This document shows, in pieces, positions 13,457 to 20,628 of a DNA stretch of 30,878 bases. Numbering within the stretch: position 1 is the first letter of the stretch; each line of letters opens with the position of its first letter. The notes beneath the pieces are model-generated. The model searched no databases and had not been told where the DNA came from. It worked only from the letters and a program-made list of their open reading frames with translations. Source of the DNA: an uncultured Clostridia bacterium (GTDB lineage: Bacteria > Bacillota > Clostridia > Monoglobales > Monoglobaceae). The stretch is from NCBI GenBank assembly GCA_934463175.1, contig CAKSIW010000023.1:1-30878 (forward strand), read 5' to 3'. The position numbers and the translations under genes were made by a program.

Positions 13457-14977
13457 TCAATATCCGACATAACCGAGCGGATCAACATACGCGCCGTTTT
13501 TCTTCACTTCAAAATGCAAGTGTGTTCCCGTACTTCTGCCCGTGTTTCCCATTTTTGCAATCACATCGCCCTTTGCAACACGGTCGCCCACGCTGACGCA
13601 CAGCGATGCACAGTGACCGTATGCGGTCTGATAGCCGTTTTCATGGTTTATGACAACATAGTTTCCGTATCCCGACATCCAGCCCGAATATGTCACCACG
13701 CCGCCGTCCGCCGCCTTTATGTTTGAATTGTATGAACCTGCAATGTCAATTCCGGTGTGCCGTCTGCCCCAGCGTGCGCCGTAGCGCGAGGACAGGCTGC
13801 CGAAGGTCGGATTTATGAACGTTCCCGAGCCTGTTGTCGGCGGACGTTTTTTTGTTCCGATTTTTTCAACCTGAGCCACCGGTGCTTCAATTGTCTCGCT
13901 TTCAATGACCTGCTTTTCGGTTTCAACACCGTTTATTTTCGTTATCTTTGCCAGAACCCTTGCGCTGCCCTGCTTGCCTTCACGGGCAACAACGGTTGTG
14001 TTTTCATATATTGTGTCATCATTGATTTTTTCAACCTCATACGGAACAGGCTCAACCTGTGAAACGGTCTGAACACTCTTCACGGAAAGCCGCGGAACGG
14101 ACTCCTCAACACGGATTTCCATTCCCACCTTAATGTTTTCGGAAAGGCTTTCGTTGATTGTGAGCAAATGCTCAACCGATGTTCCGTATGCCGACGCAAT
14201 GCTCCAAAGCGTGTCGCCCTGCTGCACGGTGTATTTTCCAAGCTCCTTTTCGTTCCCCGAAAGAATTTCAAGAGCCTCCTCGGGAGTCTCCAGCATTCCG
14301 ATATGCAGAAATTCCTTTTTAACCTCAACCTTTTCGCAGAAGTCAACCGTCATATCGTCTGTTATTTCCTCTCCTGCATAACGCTGCTTATACTTTGCAA
14401 GAACCCAGTCCGCAGCCTCACTGCCCGAAACGCCGAACAGAGCCTCACCGCCGACATAAACGGCATAGCCCTCAACCATGGTGTCAACATTTGCAAAAAG
14501 CGCGTCCCTCATCTCGGACTTTCCGCTCAGCTTTTTGTTTGAAACCAGTCTTCTCACGAATGCAGGATTTTTCTCATATTCATAATCCGCGCCGAGATAT
14601 TCGCGAAGGCTTGCGCCAACCTCGTCAATTGCCTCATAAACCTCCGCCTTGTCAGTCACCAAACCAATGTTTTCACCGTCAACAATGACCTCATAGCCAA
14701 GGCTGAAATCAAACGCGTTGACCGCCAGACAAATTGCCGCCGCCGCAAAAAGCGTGACCGCACCGCCGGCAATCTGGGGACGCAGCTCCTGCCACAGCCT
14801 TGCGGCGTGAGCGGAATATGCACTTCTCCTTCTTCTGCCGCCGCGCTTTGCCGCGCCCTTTATTATATCCGCAAATCCGCCGAACACGGATCTTTCTTCC
14901 TTCCTGTCCTTCAATATCTCATCGGGAGTGAAAACCTGAATGCCGCACTCCTCCGAAGAATTATTCTGTGAACTCAA
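13457..14977 (-). CDS. Membrane-anchored LysM-G5-M23 peptidoglycan endopeptidase
   Basis: 506 residues. A cytoplasmic basic N-terminus (RRRRS near 48-52) leads to one membrane segment (about 70-87). Outside are an unassigned alpha/beta region (about 95-240), a LysM domain (about 248-290; YTVQQGDTLWSIA), a G5-like domain (about 297-375) and an M23 (LytM) metallopeptidase (about 395-500). Zinc ligands are visible: H407 and D411 in HTGIDIA, and H488 in THLHFE. The family cuts peptide cross-bridges of the wall. The start is TTG 14977, with AGAGGTGG 4 bases upstream and no ATG alternative. It is the first gene of the walR operon; the WalR box upstream suggests it belongs to the WalR regulon, as hydrolases of this class do elsewhere. 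In several Clostridia similar proteins act in sporulation (SpoIIQ-like); that is less likely here because of the LysM/G5 layout. Confidence 0.93.
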   Translation of the reverse strand: MSSQNNSSEECGIQVFTPDEILKDRKEERSVFGGFADIIKGAAKRGGRRRRSAYSAHAARLWQELRPQIAGGAVTLFAAAAICLAVNAFDFSLGYEVIVDGENIGLVTDKAEVYEAIDEVGASLREYLGADYEYEKNPAFVRRLVSNKKLSGKSEMRDALFANVDTMVEGYAVYVGGEALFGVSGSEAADWVLAKYKQRYAGEEITDDMTVDFCEKVEVKKEFLHIGMLETPEEALEILSGNEKELGKYTVQQGDTLWSIASAYGTSVEHLLTINESLSENIKVGMEIRVEESVPRLSVKSVQTVSQVEPVPYEVEKINDDTIYENTTVVAREGKQGSARVLAKITKINGVETEKQVIESETIEAPVAQVEKIGTKKRPPTTGSGTFINPTFGSLSSRYGARWGRRHTGIDIAGSYNSNIKAADGGVVTYSGWMSGYGNYVVINHENGYQTAYGHCASLCVSVGDRVAKGDVIAKMGNTGRSTGTHLHFEVKKNGAYVDPLGYVGY

Positions 14978-15011
14978 AAAACCACCTCTTGATTATTTCT
15001 CTGTAAAACAT

Positions 15012-15040
15012 ACTATATCAGCATAACATACAATTATTAA
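15012..15040 (-). promoter_or_regulatory. Candidate promoter of the M23-walR-rlmH operon
   Basis: Minus-strand TTAATA (15040-15035), 17 bases, TATAGT (15017-15012). The weak -35 with a WalR box starting 16 bp further upstream suits an activator-dependent promoter. Confidence 0.55.
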
Positions 15041-15056
15041 TACTTTTTGAAATATA

Positions 15057-15084
15057 TGTTACAATTATGTTACACAATTGTTAC
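15057..15084 (+). promoter_or_regulatory. Triple WalR box
   Basis: TGTTAC occurs at 15057, 15068 and 15079, each separated by exactly 5 bases. The known WalR/YycF site is TGTWAH-N5-TGTWAH, so this is two overlapping perfect boxes on one helix face. It lies between the M23-walR operon (minus) and the AsnC operon (plus); its centre is about 65 bp upstream of the predicted minus-strand start point. Confidence 0.8.
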
Positions 15085-15185
15085 AATTTCTTTTATTGTA
15101 CACCAAACCGAATAAAAAATCAAGTCTTTTTGAAGGTTTTGGTGAAAATATTTTCAAAAATAGCTATAAATTAGGAATTTTCCGA

Positions 15186-15214
15186 TTGACTAACGTGTAA
15201 TAAAATGATATACT
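15186..15214 (+). promoter_or_regulatory. Sigma-A promoter of the AsnC-aminotransferase-tatD operon
   Basis: TTGACT (15186-15191), a 17-base spacer, TATACT (15209-15214). It lies about 45 bases before the AsnC-family start codon. Confidence 0.85.
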
Positions 15215-15253
15215 TAATTATTGTTTAAAAAATAAAAATGGAGGCATATTGCT

Positions 15254-15754
15254 ATGAGTGAAATCAAAAACGCAGAAAAAATTGTTGAAATCCTGCACAA
15301 GAACTGTAAACTTTCTTTGGAGCAAGTCGCCGCCATGCTTGACATGACCGTTCCCGAGGTCGGAGAGGCAATTGACGCACTCGAAAAGAACGGCACAATT
15401 ATGGGCTACGGCGCAATTGTCAACCGCGAAAAAATCGCGGGGCCCGACAGCGTTACGGCATATATTGAGCTTAAAGTGACCCCCCAGCGTCACAACGGCT
15501 TCAACCGTATTGCGGAAAGAATTTATCAGTATCCCGAGGTCAAATCACTCAATCTGATGAGCGGAAGCTATGATTTCGGTCTCACCGTTGAGGGTAATAA
15601 TATAAAGGATATTTCTCTGTTCGTCTCGGAGCATCTCGCACCGATGGAATCAATCCAGAGCACCGCAACCCACTTTGTTCTGAAACGCTATAAGGACGAC
15701 GGGGTTATATTCACCGCAAAAAACGATGACGAAAGGGAGGTCATTTCCCTATGA
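15254..15754 (+). CDS. Lrp/AsnC-family transcriptional regulator
   Basis: 166 residues: N-terminal helix-turn-helix (about 5-55; LSLEQVAAMLDMTVPEVGEAIDALEKNGTI split across the three helices) and a C-terminal RAM/ligand-binding domain (about 70-150; SVTAYIELKVTP, MSGSYDFGLTVEG). Members sense amino acids and assemble as octamers. ATG 15254 has GGAGG 9 bases upstream. Its last codons overlap the aminotransferase start by 4 bases (ATGA), so the two are translationally coupled; regulation of the aminotransferase by this protein is a natural inference, and the pair recurs widely in Firmicutes. A consensus-like promoter precedes it. Confidence 0.93.
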   Translation: MSEIKNAEKIVEILHKNCKLSLEQVAAMLDMTVPEVGEAIDALEKNGTIMGYGAIVNREKIAGPDSVTAYIELKVTPQRHNGFNRIAERIYQYPEVKSLNLMSGSYDFGLTVEGNNIKDISLFVSEHLAPMESIQSTATHFVLKRYKDDGVIFTAKNDDEREVISL

Positions 15755-16917
15755 GCTTTAATCCGAAATCCGCTCTGAACGAAACCGTGCGGAGCATACC
15801 GCCGTCGGGAATACGTAAATTCTTTGACATTGCGGCGGAAATGAAGGACGCAATTTCTCTCGGCGTCGGCGAACCCGATTTTGTCACACCGTGGCATATA
15901 CGCGACGAGGGAATATATTCCCTTGAACAGGGTCACACCCACTACACATCAAACAAGGGTCTCTCGGAGCTTCGCCTCGAAATCGGGAACTATCTCGGGC
16001 GGCGGTTCAATCTTTCATATGACGGAATGACGCAGGCAATTGTGACAGTCGGCGGCAGCGAGGCAATCGACCTTTTTCTGCGTTCGGTTCTCGAACCGGG
16101 CGACGAGGTTCTGATTCCCGAACCGAGCTTTGTGTGCTACAAGCCCTTGACCCGTCTTGCAGGCGGCGTTGCCGTTACGATCACGACCGCTGCGGAAAAC
16201 AATTTCAAGCTGACCGCAGACGAGCTTCGTGCGGCGATAACACCGAGAACAAAGGTTCTTGTTCTGCCGTATCCGAACAACCCGACAGGCGCGGTCATGA
16301 CACGGAGCGACCTTGAAGAAATCGCCGGGGTTCTGCGCAAAACCGATATTATGGTTTTGTCTGACGAAATATATGCGGAGCTGACCTACGGCAGAAAGCA
16401 TGTTTCAGTCGCGTCAATCGACGGCATGTATGAACGCACCGTCATTGTCAGCGGCTTTTCAAAGGCATATGCAATGACAGGCTGGCGTCTCGGCTATGCC
16501 TGCGGACACCCCGACATCATTTCGGCAATGACCAAGGTTCACCAATATGCGATTATGTCCGCTCCGACAACCGCGCAGTATGCCGCAATCGAGGCACTCC
16601 GCTGCGGCGATGCCGACATTGAAGCAATGCGCGAGGAATATGACCGCAGACGGCGCGTCATGGTGCAGGGCTTCAATGACATGGGTCTTGACTGCTTTGA
16701 GCCGGAGGGCGCGTTCTATGCCTTTCCGTGCATAATGCGCACCGGTCTTTCGTCATCCGACTTCTGCGAAAAGCTGCTCTACGGCAAAAAGGTTGCCGTG
16801 ATACCCGGAACAGCATTCGGCAGCAGCGGCGAGGGCTTTGTCCGCTGTTCATATGCATATTCGCTTGACAACATAAACGAGGCTCTCAGCAGAATTGAAG
16901 CATTCATTAAACAGTGA
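15751..16917 (+). CDS. PLP-dependent class I/II aminotransferase
   Basis: 388 residues of the aspartate-aminotransferase fold type I. The Schiff-base lysine is K238 in VSGFSKAYAMTGWRLGY; the cofactor contacts PNNPTG (about 175-180) and SDEIYAEL (about 204-211) are intact, as is the substrate-carboxylate arginine near FVRCSYA. The family transfers amino groups between amino acids and 2-oxo acids; the exact pair (aromatic, alanine or aspartate) cannot be settled by eye. Coupled to the upstream AsnC-family gene by a 4-base overlap, and followed after 12 bases by tatD. Confidence 0.93.
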   Translation: MSFNPKSALNETVRSIPPSGIRKFFDIAAEMKDAISLGVGEPDFVTPWHIRDEGIYSLEQGHTHYTSNKGLSELRLEIGNYLGRRFNLSYDGMTQAIVTVGGSEAIDLFLRSVLEPGDEVLIPEPSFVCYKPLTRLAGGVAVTITTAAENNFKLTADELRAAITPRTKVLVLPYPNNPTGAVMTRSDLEEIAGVLRKTDIMVLSDEIYAELTYGRKHVSVASIDGMYERTVIVSGFSKAYAMTGWRLGYACGHPDIISAMTKVHQYAIMSAPTTAQYAAIEALRCGDADIEAMREEYDRRRRVMVQGFNDMGLDCFEPEGAFYAFPCIMRTGLSSSDFCEKLLYGKKVAVIPGTAFGSSGEGFVRCSYAYSLDNINEALSRIEAFIKQ

Positions 16918-16929
16918 GGAAGTCTGAGC

Positions 16930-17712
16930 ATGAGTTTTTTATATGACACACACGCACATCTTGATGATGAGCAATTTGACGGCGACCGCGAAGCGGTCAT
17001 TGAGAACATCAGAAAATCGGGCGTCGGTCCGGTCAACAATATCGGGTCGGACATTGAAAGCTCCCGCGCGAGCATTGCACTTGCGGAAAAATATGACTTT
17101 ATCTATGCCGCGGTCGGTGTTCACCCGAGCGAAACGGGAAAAATGACCTTGGAGGACATTGACACCCTCCGTTCGCTTGCGGCGCACGAAAAGGCTGTTG
17201 CAATCGGCGAAATCGGGCTTGACTATCACTATGACGGCACCGATTCGGAGACACAGAAGAAATGGTTCCGCCTCCAGCTTGCGCTTGCCAAAGAACTGGA
17301 CATGCCCGTTGTGATTCACGACAGGGAATCAAAGGGCGAGTGCCTTTCAATTCTGAAGGAATCGGGAATCAGACGTGCGGTGATTCACTGCTTTTCCGGC
17401 AGTGCCGAAACCGCCGCGGAGCTTGTCCGTCTCGGGTTTCACATATCCTTCACCGGTGTTGTGACCTTCAAGAATGCAAGACGCGCAATTGAAGCTCTCC
17501 GCGTCACACCGATTGAACGGCTTTTCATCGAAACGGACTGTCCGTATATGTCGCCCGAGCCATACCGCGGAACGCGGAACGACAGCAGCAGAGTCATCAG
17601 GGTCGCGGAAAAAATCGCGGAGGTCAAGGGAATGGATTTGGACGAGGTGATTGAGAAAACCGCCGAAAATGCCATGCGGTTTTTCGGGACAAGCCTGCCG
17701 CGGACAATTTGA
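16930..17712 (+). CDS. tatD: TatD-family metal-dependent hydrolase (DNase)
   Basis: 260 residues, the usual TatD length, TIM-barrel amidohydrolase superfamily. Metal ligands are visible in YDTHAHLDD (HxH), AIGEIGLDYHYD (Glu), VIHDRES and AVIHCFSG (His), and FIETDCPYMSPEP (Asp). TatD proteins show 3'-5' exonuclease or DNA-repair activity, and some also act as D-aminoacyl-tRNA hydrolases. ATG 16930 is 12 bases after the aminotransferase stop, with GAGGAAG overlapping that stop, so it is in the same operon. In many Firmicutes tatD is linked to metG or rnmV; that is not seen here. Confidence 0.95.
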   Translation: MSFLYDTHAHLDDEQFDGDREAVIENIRKSGVGPVNNIGSDIESSRASIALAEKYDFIYAAVGVHPSETGKMTLEDIDTLRSLAAHEKAVAIGEIGLDYHYDGTDSETQKKWFRLQLALAKELDMPVVIHDRESKGECLSILKESGIRRAVIHCFSGSAETAAELVRLGFHISFTGVVTFKNARRAIEALRVTPIERLFIETDCPYMSPEPYRGTRNDSSRVIRVAEKIAEVKGMDLDEVIEKTAENAMRFFGTSLPRTI

Positions 17713-17749
17713 GCTTTTGGTTTTGTAAAAATTAATTTTAAATATATCA

Positions 17750-17773
17750 GCCGCCTTGTGCGGCGGAACGGAG
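17750..17773 (+). promoter_or_regulatory. Intercistronic hairpin directly before the SD of the first beta-subunit gene
   Basis: GCCGC (17750-17754), loop CTTGT, GCGGC (17760-17764), then GGAACGGAG (17765-17773) carrying the SD, 8 bases before ATG 17782. The same design is repeated at 18937-18961. Confidence 0.6.
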
Positions 17774-17781
17774 TATGAATT

Positions 17782-18921
17782 ATGCAGTTTCTTTTGGAAG
17801 GATTTATGGCTGTGACATGGCAGCAGCTTGTCATGTATGCGGTCGGAATCGCACTCATTTATCTCGCAATCGGCAAGGACTATGAGCCTGCGCTGCTTCT
17901 GCCAATGGGCTTCGGCGCAATTCTGGTCAACCTGCCGTTTTCGGGAGTTCTCAATCAGAACATTGAAGGAATCGGCGAGGTGCGCGGAATCATCGAATGG
18001 CTCTATAATCTCGGGATTGAATCCTCCGAGGCAATGCCTCTTCTGTTGTTCATCGGAATCGGCGCGATGATTGATTTCGGGCCTCTGCTTTCAAATCCGA
18101 AAATGTTCCTGTTCGGTGCGGCAGCACAGTTCGGAATATTTTTCACAATCTCGCTTGCGGTTCTTCTCGGCTTTGACCTCAAAGACAGCGCGGCAATCGG
18201 AATCATCGGCGCAGCCGACGGTCCGACCTCCATTCTCGTCTCACAGGTTCTCAAATCGAAATATGTCGGTCCTATTGCGGTTGCGGCATATTCCTACATG
18301 GCACTTGTGCCGATAATCCAGCCGGCTGCAATTAAGGCGGTCACAACCAAGCGCGACAGGCAGATTAAAATGCCGTATAACCCCAAAAAGGTTTCGCGTT
18401 TTCTCAGAATTGCATTTCCGATTATGGTCACAATCATTGCAGGCTTCATCGCACCGACCTCGGTTGCGCTTGTCGGTTTCCTGATGTTCGGAAATCTTCT
18501 GCGCGAATGCGGAGTTTTGAATTCGCTTTCGGAATCCGCGCAGAATGTTCTCGCAAATCTGATCACGCTGCTTTTGGGAATCACAATCTCATTCAGCATG
18601 GTTGCGGAGGATTTTGTCAATCTGAACACTCTTCTGATTATGGGACTCGGGCTTGTTGCCTTTGTTTTTGACTCGGTTGCAGGTGTGCTTTTTGCAAAAT
18701 TCCTGAATCTGTTCACGAAAAACAAGGTCAACCCTATGGTCGGCGCGGCAGGTATTTCGGCATTCCCGATGTCGGCGCGTGTTGTGCAGAAGCTCGGACT
18801 TGAGGCTGACAATCAGAACCATTTGCTCATGCACGCGGTCGGTGCGAATGTTTCGGGTCAGATTGCCTCTGTGCTTGCAGGCGGCATGATTCTGAACCTG
18901 CTGCCGCAGCTGATCAAATAA
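17782..18921 (+). CDS. oadB: Na+-transporting carboxylic-acid decarboxylase beta subunit, second copy
   Basis: 379 residues, a polytopic membrane protein of the OadB/GcdB/MmdB family, about 9 to 11 membrane segments. It carries the family signatures: GIGAMIDFGPLLSNPK, GIIGAADGPTSI (conserved Na+/proton-coupling Asp), VAAYSYMALVPIIQPA and the C-terminal VGAAGISAFPMSARVVQ. The beta subunit decarboxylates carboxybiotin and couples this to Na+ export. It is shorter than the beta subunit at 20629 (412 aa): that one has an extra extracytoplasmic stretch near residues 60-90. No alpha subunit or biotin carrier lies with it; only a 41-residue gamma-like gene follows after 48 bases. It may share the alpha subunit and carrier of the second cluster or serve another decarboxylase elsewhere. 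Confidence 0.92.
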   Translation: MQFLLEGFMAVTWQQLVMYAVGIALIYLAIGKDYEPALLLPMGFGAILVNLPFSGVLNQNIEGIGEVRGIIEWLYNLGIESSEAMPLLLFIGIGAMIDFGPLLSNPKMFLFGAAAQFGIFFTISLAVLLGFDLKDSAAIGIIGAADGPTSILVSQVLKSKYVGPIAVAAYSYMALVPIIQPAAIKAVTTKRDRQIKMPYNPKKVSRFLRIAFPIMVTIIAGFIAPTSVALVGFLMFGNLLRECGVLNSLSESAQNVLANLITLLLGITISFSMVAEDFVNLNTLLIMGLGLVAFVFDSVAGVLFAKFLNLFTKNKVNPMVGAAGISAFPMSARVVQKLGLEADNQNHLLMHAVGANVSGQIASVLAGGMILNLLPQLIK

Positions 18922-18936
18922 ACTGAAGGACTACTT

Positions 18937-18961
18937 GCCGCAAAACCGCGGCGGAACGGAG
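18937..18961 (+). promoter_or_regulatory. Second copy of the hairpin-plus-SD element, before the mini gamma gene
   Basis: GCCGC (18937-18941), loop AAAACC, GCGGC (18948-18952), GGAACGGAG (18953-18961), again 8 bases before ATG (18970). Stem and SD are identical to 17750-17773 while the loop differs. Confidence 0.6.
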
Positions 18962-18969
18962 AGATTGAT

Positions 18970-19095
18970 ATGAATGTAAACACGGAAGCACTCCGGACAT
19001 CATTTTTGCTGATGGGACAGGGTATGCTTGGAATTTTCCTTGTTCTGGCAGCCATTGCACTGATTGTATGGCTGTTTACCAATTTTTCAAAATAA
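18970..19095 (+). CDS. Mini OadG-like gamma subunit (41 aa)
   Basis: A 41-residue single-span membrane protein starting MNVNTEALRTSFLLMGQGML and ending WLFTNFSK. The N-terminal LMGQGMLGIF is the signature of decarboxylase gamma (OadG) subunits, which begin outside or at the membrane with a single helix and hold alpha to beta. This one stops right after the helix and lacks the Pro/Ala-rich cytoplasmic tail that binds alpha; compare the 97-residue gamma at 19904. ATG 18970 has GGAG 8 bases upstream behind a hairpin. It follows the beta gene at 17782 and ends just before a strong terminator. The call is firm on composition and position, less so on function. Confidence 0.8.
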   Translation: MNVNTEALRTSFLLMGQGMLGIFLVLAAIALIVWLFTNFSK

Positions 19096-19100
19096 AAAAC

Positions 19101-19140
19101 AAGGCTGTTTGAAAAGTCACTTGACTTTTCAAACAGCCTT
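19101..19140. terminator. Strong terminator after the first beta/gamma pair, also usable for ybaK
   Basis: An 18-bp stem with AAGGCTGTTTGAAAAGTC at 19101-19118 and its complement at 19123-19140, loop ACTT, with A and T runs on both sides. It closes the plus-strand operon and may also stop minus-strand ybaK. The arm resembles that at 23343-23360. Confidence 0.88.
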
Positions 19141-19204
19141 TTAATTCAAACAGCGTCTTTCCCCCAACGGAGGCTGCCGCGGACAGATTTTTGATTTATC
19201 CCAA

Positions 19205-19690
19205 CTATCCCTGATGGATTATGTCGGCAAACTGTGCACCCGTAATCCTTTCAAGGTCGCGCGGCGACATCTTCATCTGTGCTCCGAGACGCCCTCCGCT
19301 GAACATGATTTTGTCAAACCCGAGTGCACTTTCGTGAACAACAGTCCGAAACTGCTTTTTCATTCCGATCGGGCTGCAGCCTCCGCGCACATATCCCGTC
19401 AGACCGAAGATTTCCTTGACATGTATCATTTCAAGCGATTTTTCGCCGAACACCTTTGCCGCCTTTTTCAAGTCAAGCTCACACGCAACGGGAACAACGC
19501 ACACAAAATATTCACGGCTTTTTCCCTGTGTCACCAGTGTTTTGAAGGTCTGCTCCGCAGGCTGTCCCACCTTCTGTGCAATTGAAACGCCGTCCATGAA
19601 CTCCGCACAGTCATAGGTCAGAACCTCAAAATCCGCTTTTTTCGACTCCGCAATCCTCATTGCATTTGTCTTGTTCTTATCCTTTGCCAT
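19205..19690 (-). CDS. ybaK: YbaK-family Cys-tRNA(Pro) deacylase
   Basis: 161 residues. YbaK hydrolyses cysteine mischarged onto tRNA-Pro in trans, as an editing factor beside prolyl-tRNA synthetase. The catalytic lysine lies in FKTLVTQGKS (near residue 49), and the family loop YVRGGCSPIGMKK and the end MSPRDLERITGA are typical. It is monocistronic between two plus-strand operons, with its own promoter at 19734-19762 and the bidirectional hairpin at 19101-19140 downstream. About 65 bases between its stop and that hairpin hold nothing I recognise. Confidence 0.93.
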   Translation of the reverse strand: MAKDKNKTNAMRIAESKKADFEVLTYDCAEFMDGVSIAQKVGQPAEQTFKTLVTQGKSREYFVCVVPVACELDLKKAAKVFGEKSLEMIHVKEIFGLTGYVRGGCSPIGMKKQFRTVVHESALGFDKIMFSGGRLGAQMKMSPRDLERITGAQFADIIHQG

Positions 19691-19733
19691 TCACAATCCG
19701 CTTCTTTCCGTTTTTTTGACTATAGCATAAGTT

Positions 19734-19762
19734 ATTATAAATCATTTTAAAAAATTTATCAA
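19734..19762 (-). promoter_or_regulatory. Sigma-A promoter of ybaK
   Basis: Minus-strand TTGATA (19762-19757), 17 bases, TATAAT (19739-19734), about 45 bases before the ybaK start. Confidence 0.75.
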
Positions 19763-19903
19763 GTCTGTGGCAAAAAAGTTTTCAATTAACTGTGAAAATT
19801 GCTAAATTTTTAAAATTTGCAAAGTTTCTCTTGCAGATATTATTAATAAGTGGTAATATTATACTGGGTTAGATTTGAACTTATTTGAAAGGAGGCGTAC
19901 GGA

Positions 19904-20197
19904 ATGTCGTCAGGATTTGTTTGTTTAATGGGTATGGGAATTGTGTTCGCAGGTCTCATATGCTTGGTTATAATATGCAACATTATGGGTCTCCTGGTGA
20001 GAAAGCTGGAAAAACCCGGGAAGCAAAACGCAGAAGCATCTGCACCTGCTCCCGTTTCAGCTCCGGCACAGCAGACGGCGGCTGCAATGCCGCAGAGTGA
20101 AAAACGTGCGGTCATCGCAGGCGTGTGCAGCGTTATTGCGGAGGAGCTCGGCACGGATGTCAGCAGCATAAGAGTGCTGTCATTCAAAAAAGTGTGA
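19904..20197 (+). CDS. oadG: Oxaloacetate decarboxylase gamma subunit (OadG)
   Basis: 97 residues: one membrane helix (about 5-32; MGMGIVFAGLICLVIICNIM), a short charged segment, a Pro/Ala/Gln-rich linker (about 45-65) and a C-terminal stretch (EKRAVIAGVCSVIAEELGTD) reminiscent of the small cytoplasmic tail that contacts the alpha subunit. Gamma anchors alpha to the membrane beta subunit and carries a Zn2+ in Klebsiella; the histidine-rich end of that protein is absent here. ATG 19904 has AAAGGAGG upstream. It is the first gene of the four-gene pump operon, 50 bases before the biotin carrier. The AT-rich region before it (19763-19890) has only weak promoter candidates such as TTGCAG-17-TAATAT. 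Confidence 0.88.
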   Translation: MSSGFVCLMGMGIVFAGLICLVIICNIMGLLVRKLEKPGKQNAEASAPAPVSAPAQQTAAAMPQSEKRAVIAGVCSVIAEELGTDVSSIRVLSFKKV

Positions 20198-20247
20198 TTT
20201 CGCACTTCAAAGCATTTTTGTAAATTAAAAAAACGGAGGTATTTCTT

Positions 20248-20610
20248 ATGAAAAAGTATAAGGTAAACGTGAACGGAACGGCATATGAAATTGAAATCGA
20301 GCTTATGAGCGAAAGCGACGCGGCAGCGGCAAAGAGCGCGGCACCGGCAGCAGCTCCGGCACCCGCACCGGCGGCAGCACCCGCTGCAACAGGCGCAGGC
20401 GAGCAGATCACAAGCCCCATGCCCGGAACAATTCTTTCCGTCAACGTTAAGGCAGGAGACGCAGTTAAAAAGGGTCAGGTTCTCATGATTCTTGAAGCAA
20501 TGAAAATGGAAAACGAAATTATGGCAGGTGCTGACGGCACAGTTACCTCGGTTGCGGTCAGCGCAGGCACAACCGTTGAGTCGGGAACGCCTCTTTGCAC
20601 AATTCAGTAA
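20248..20610 (+). CDS. Biotin carrier subunit of the Na+-pumping decarboxylase
   Basis: 120 residues. An N-terminal beta strand segment (1-25) is joined by an Ala/Pro hinge (about 26-50) to a biotinyl/lipoyl domain (about 52-120). The biotin acceptor is K86 in ILEAMKMENE. Carboxybiotin shuttles from the alpha-subunit active site to the beta subunit in the membrane. It is the equivalent of the gamma/MmdC/GcdC protein of split decarboxylases; in the enterobacterial enzyme this domain is fused to alpha instead. ATG 20248 has GGAGG upstream; the beta gene follows after 18 bases. Confidence 0.95.
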   Translation: MKKYKVNVNGTAYEIEIELMSESDAAAAKSAAPAAAPAPAPAAAPAATGAGEQITSPMPGTILSVNVKAGDAVKKGQVLMILEAMKMENEIMAGADGTVTSVAVSAGTTVESGTPLCTIQ

Positions 20611-20628
20611 ATCGGGAGGTCGGAAATA

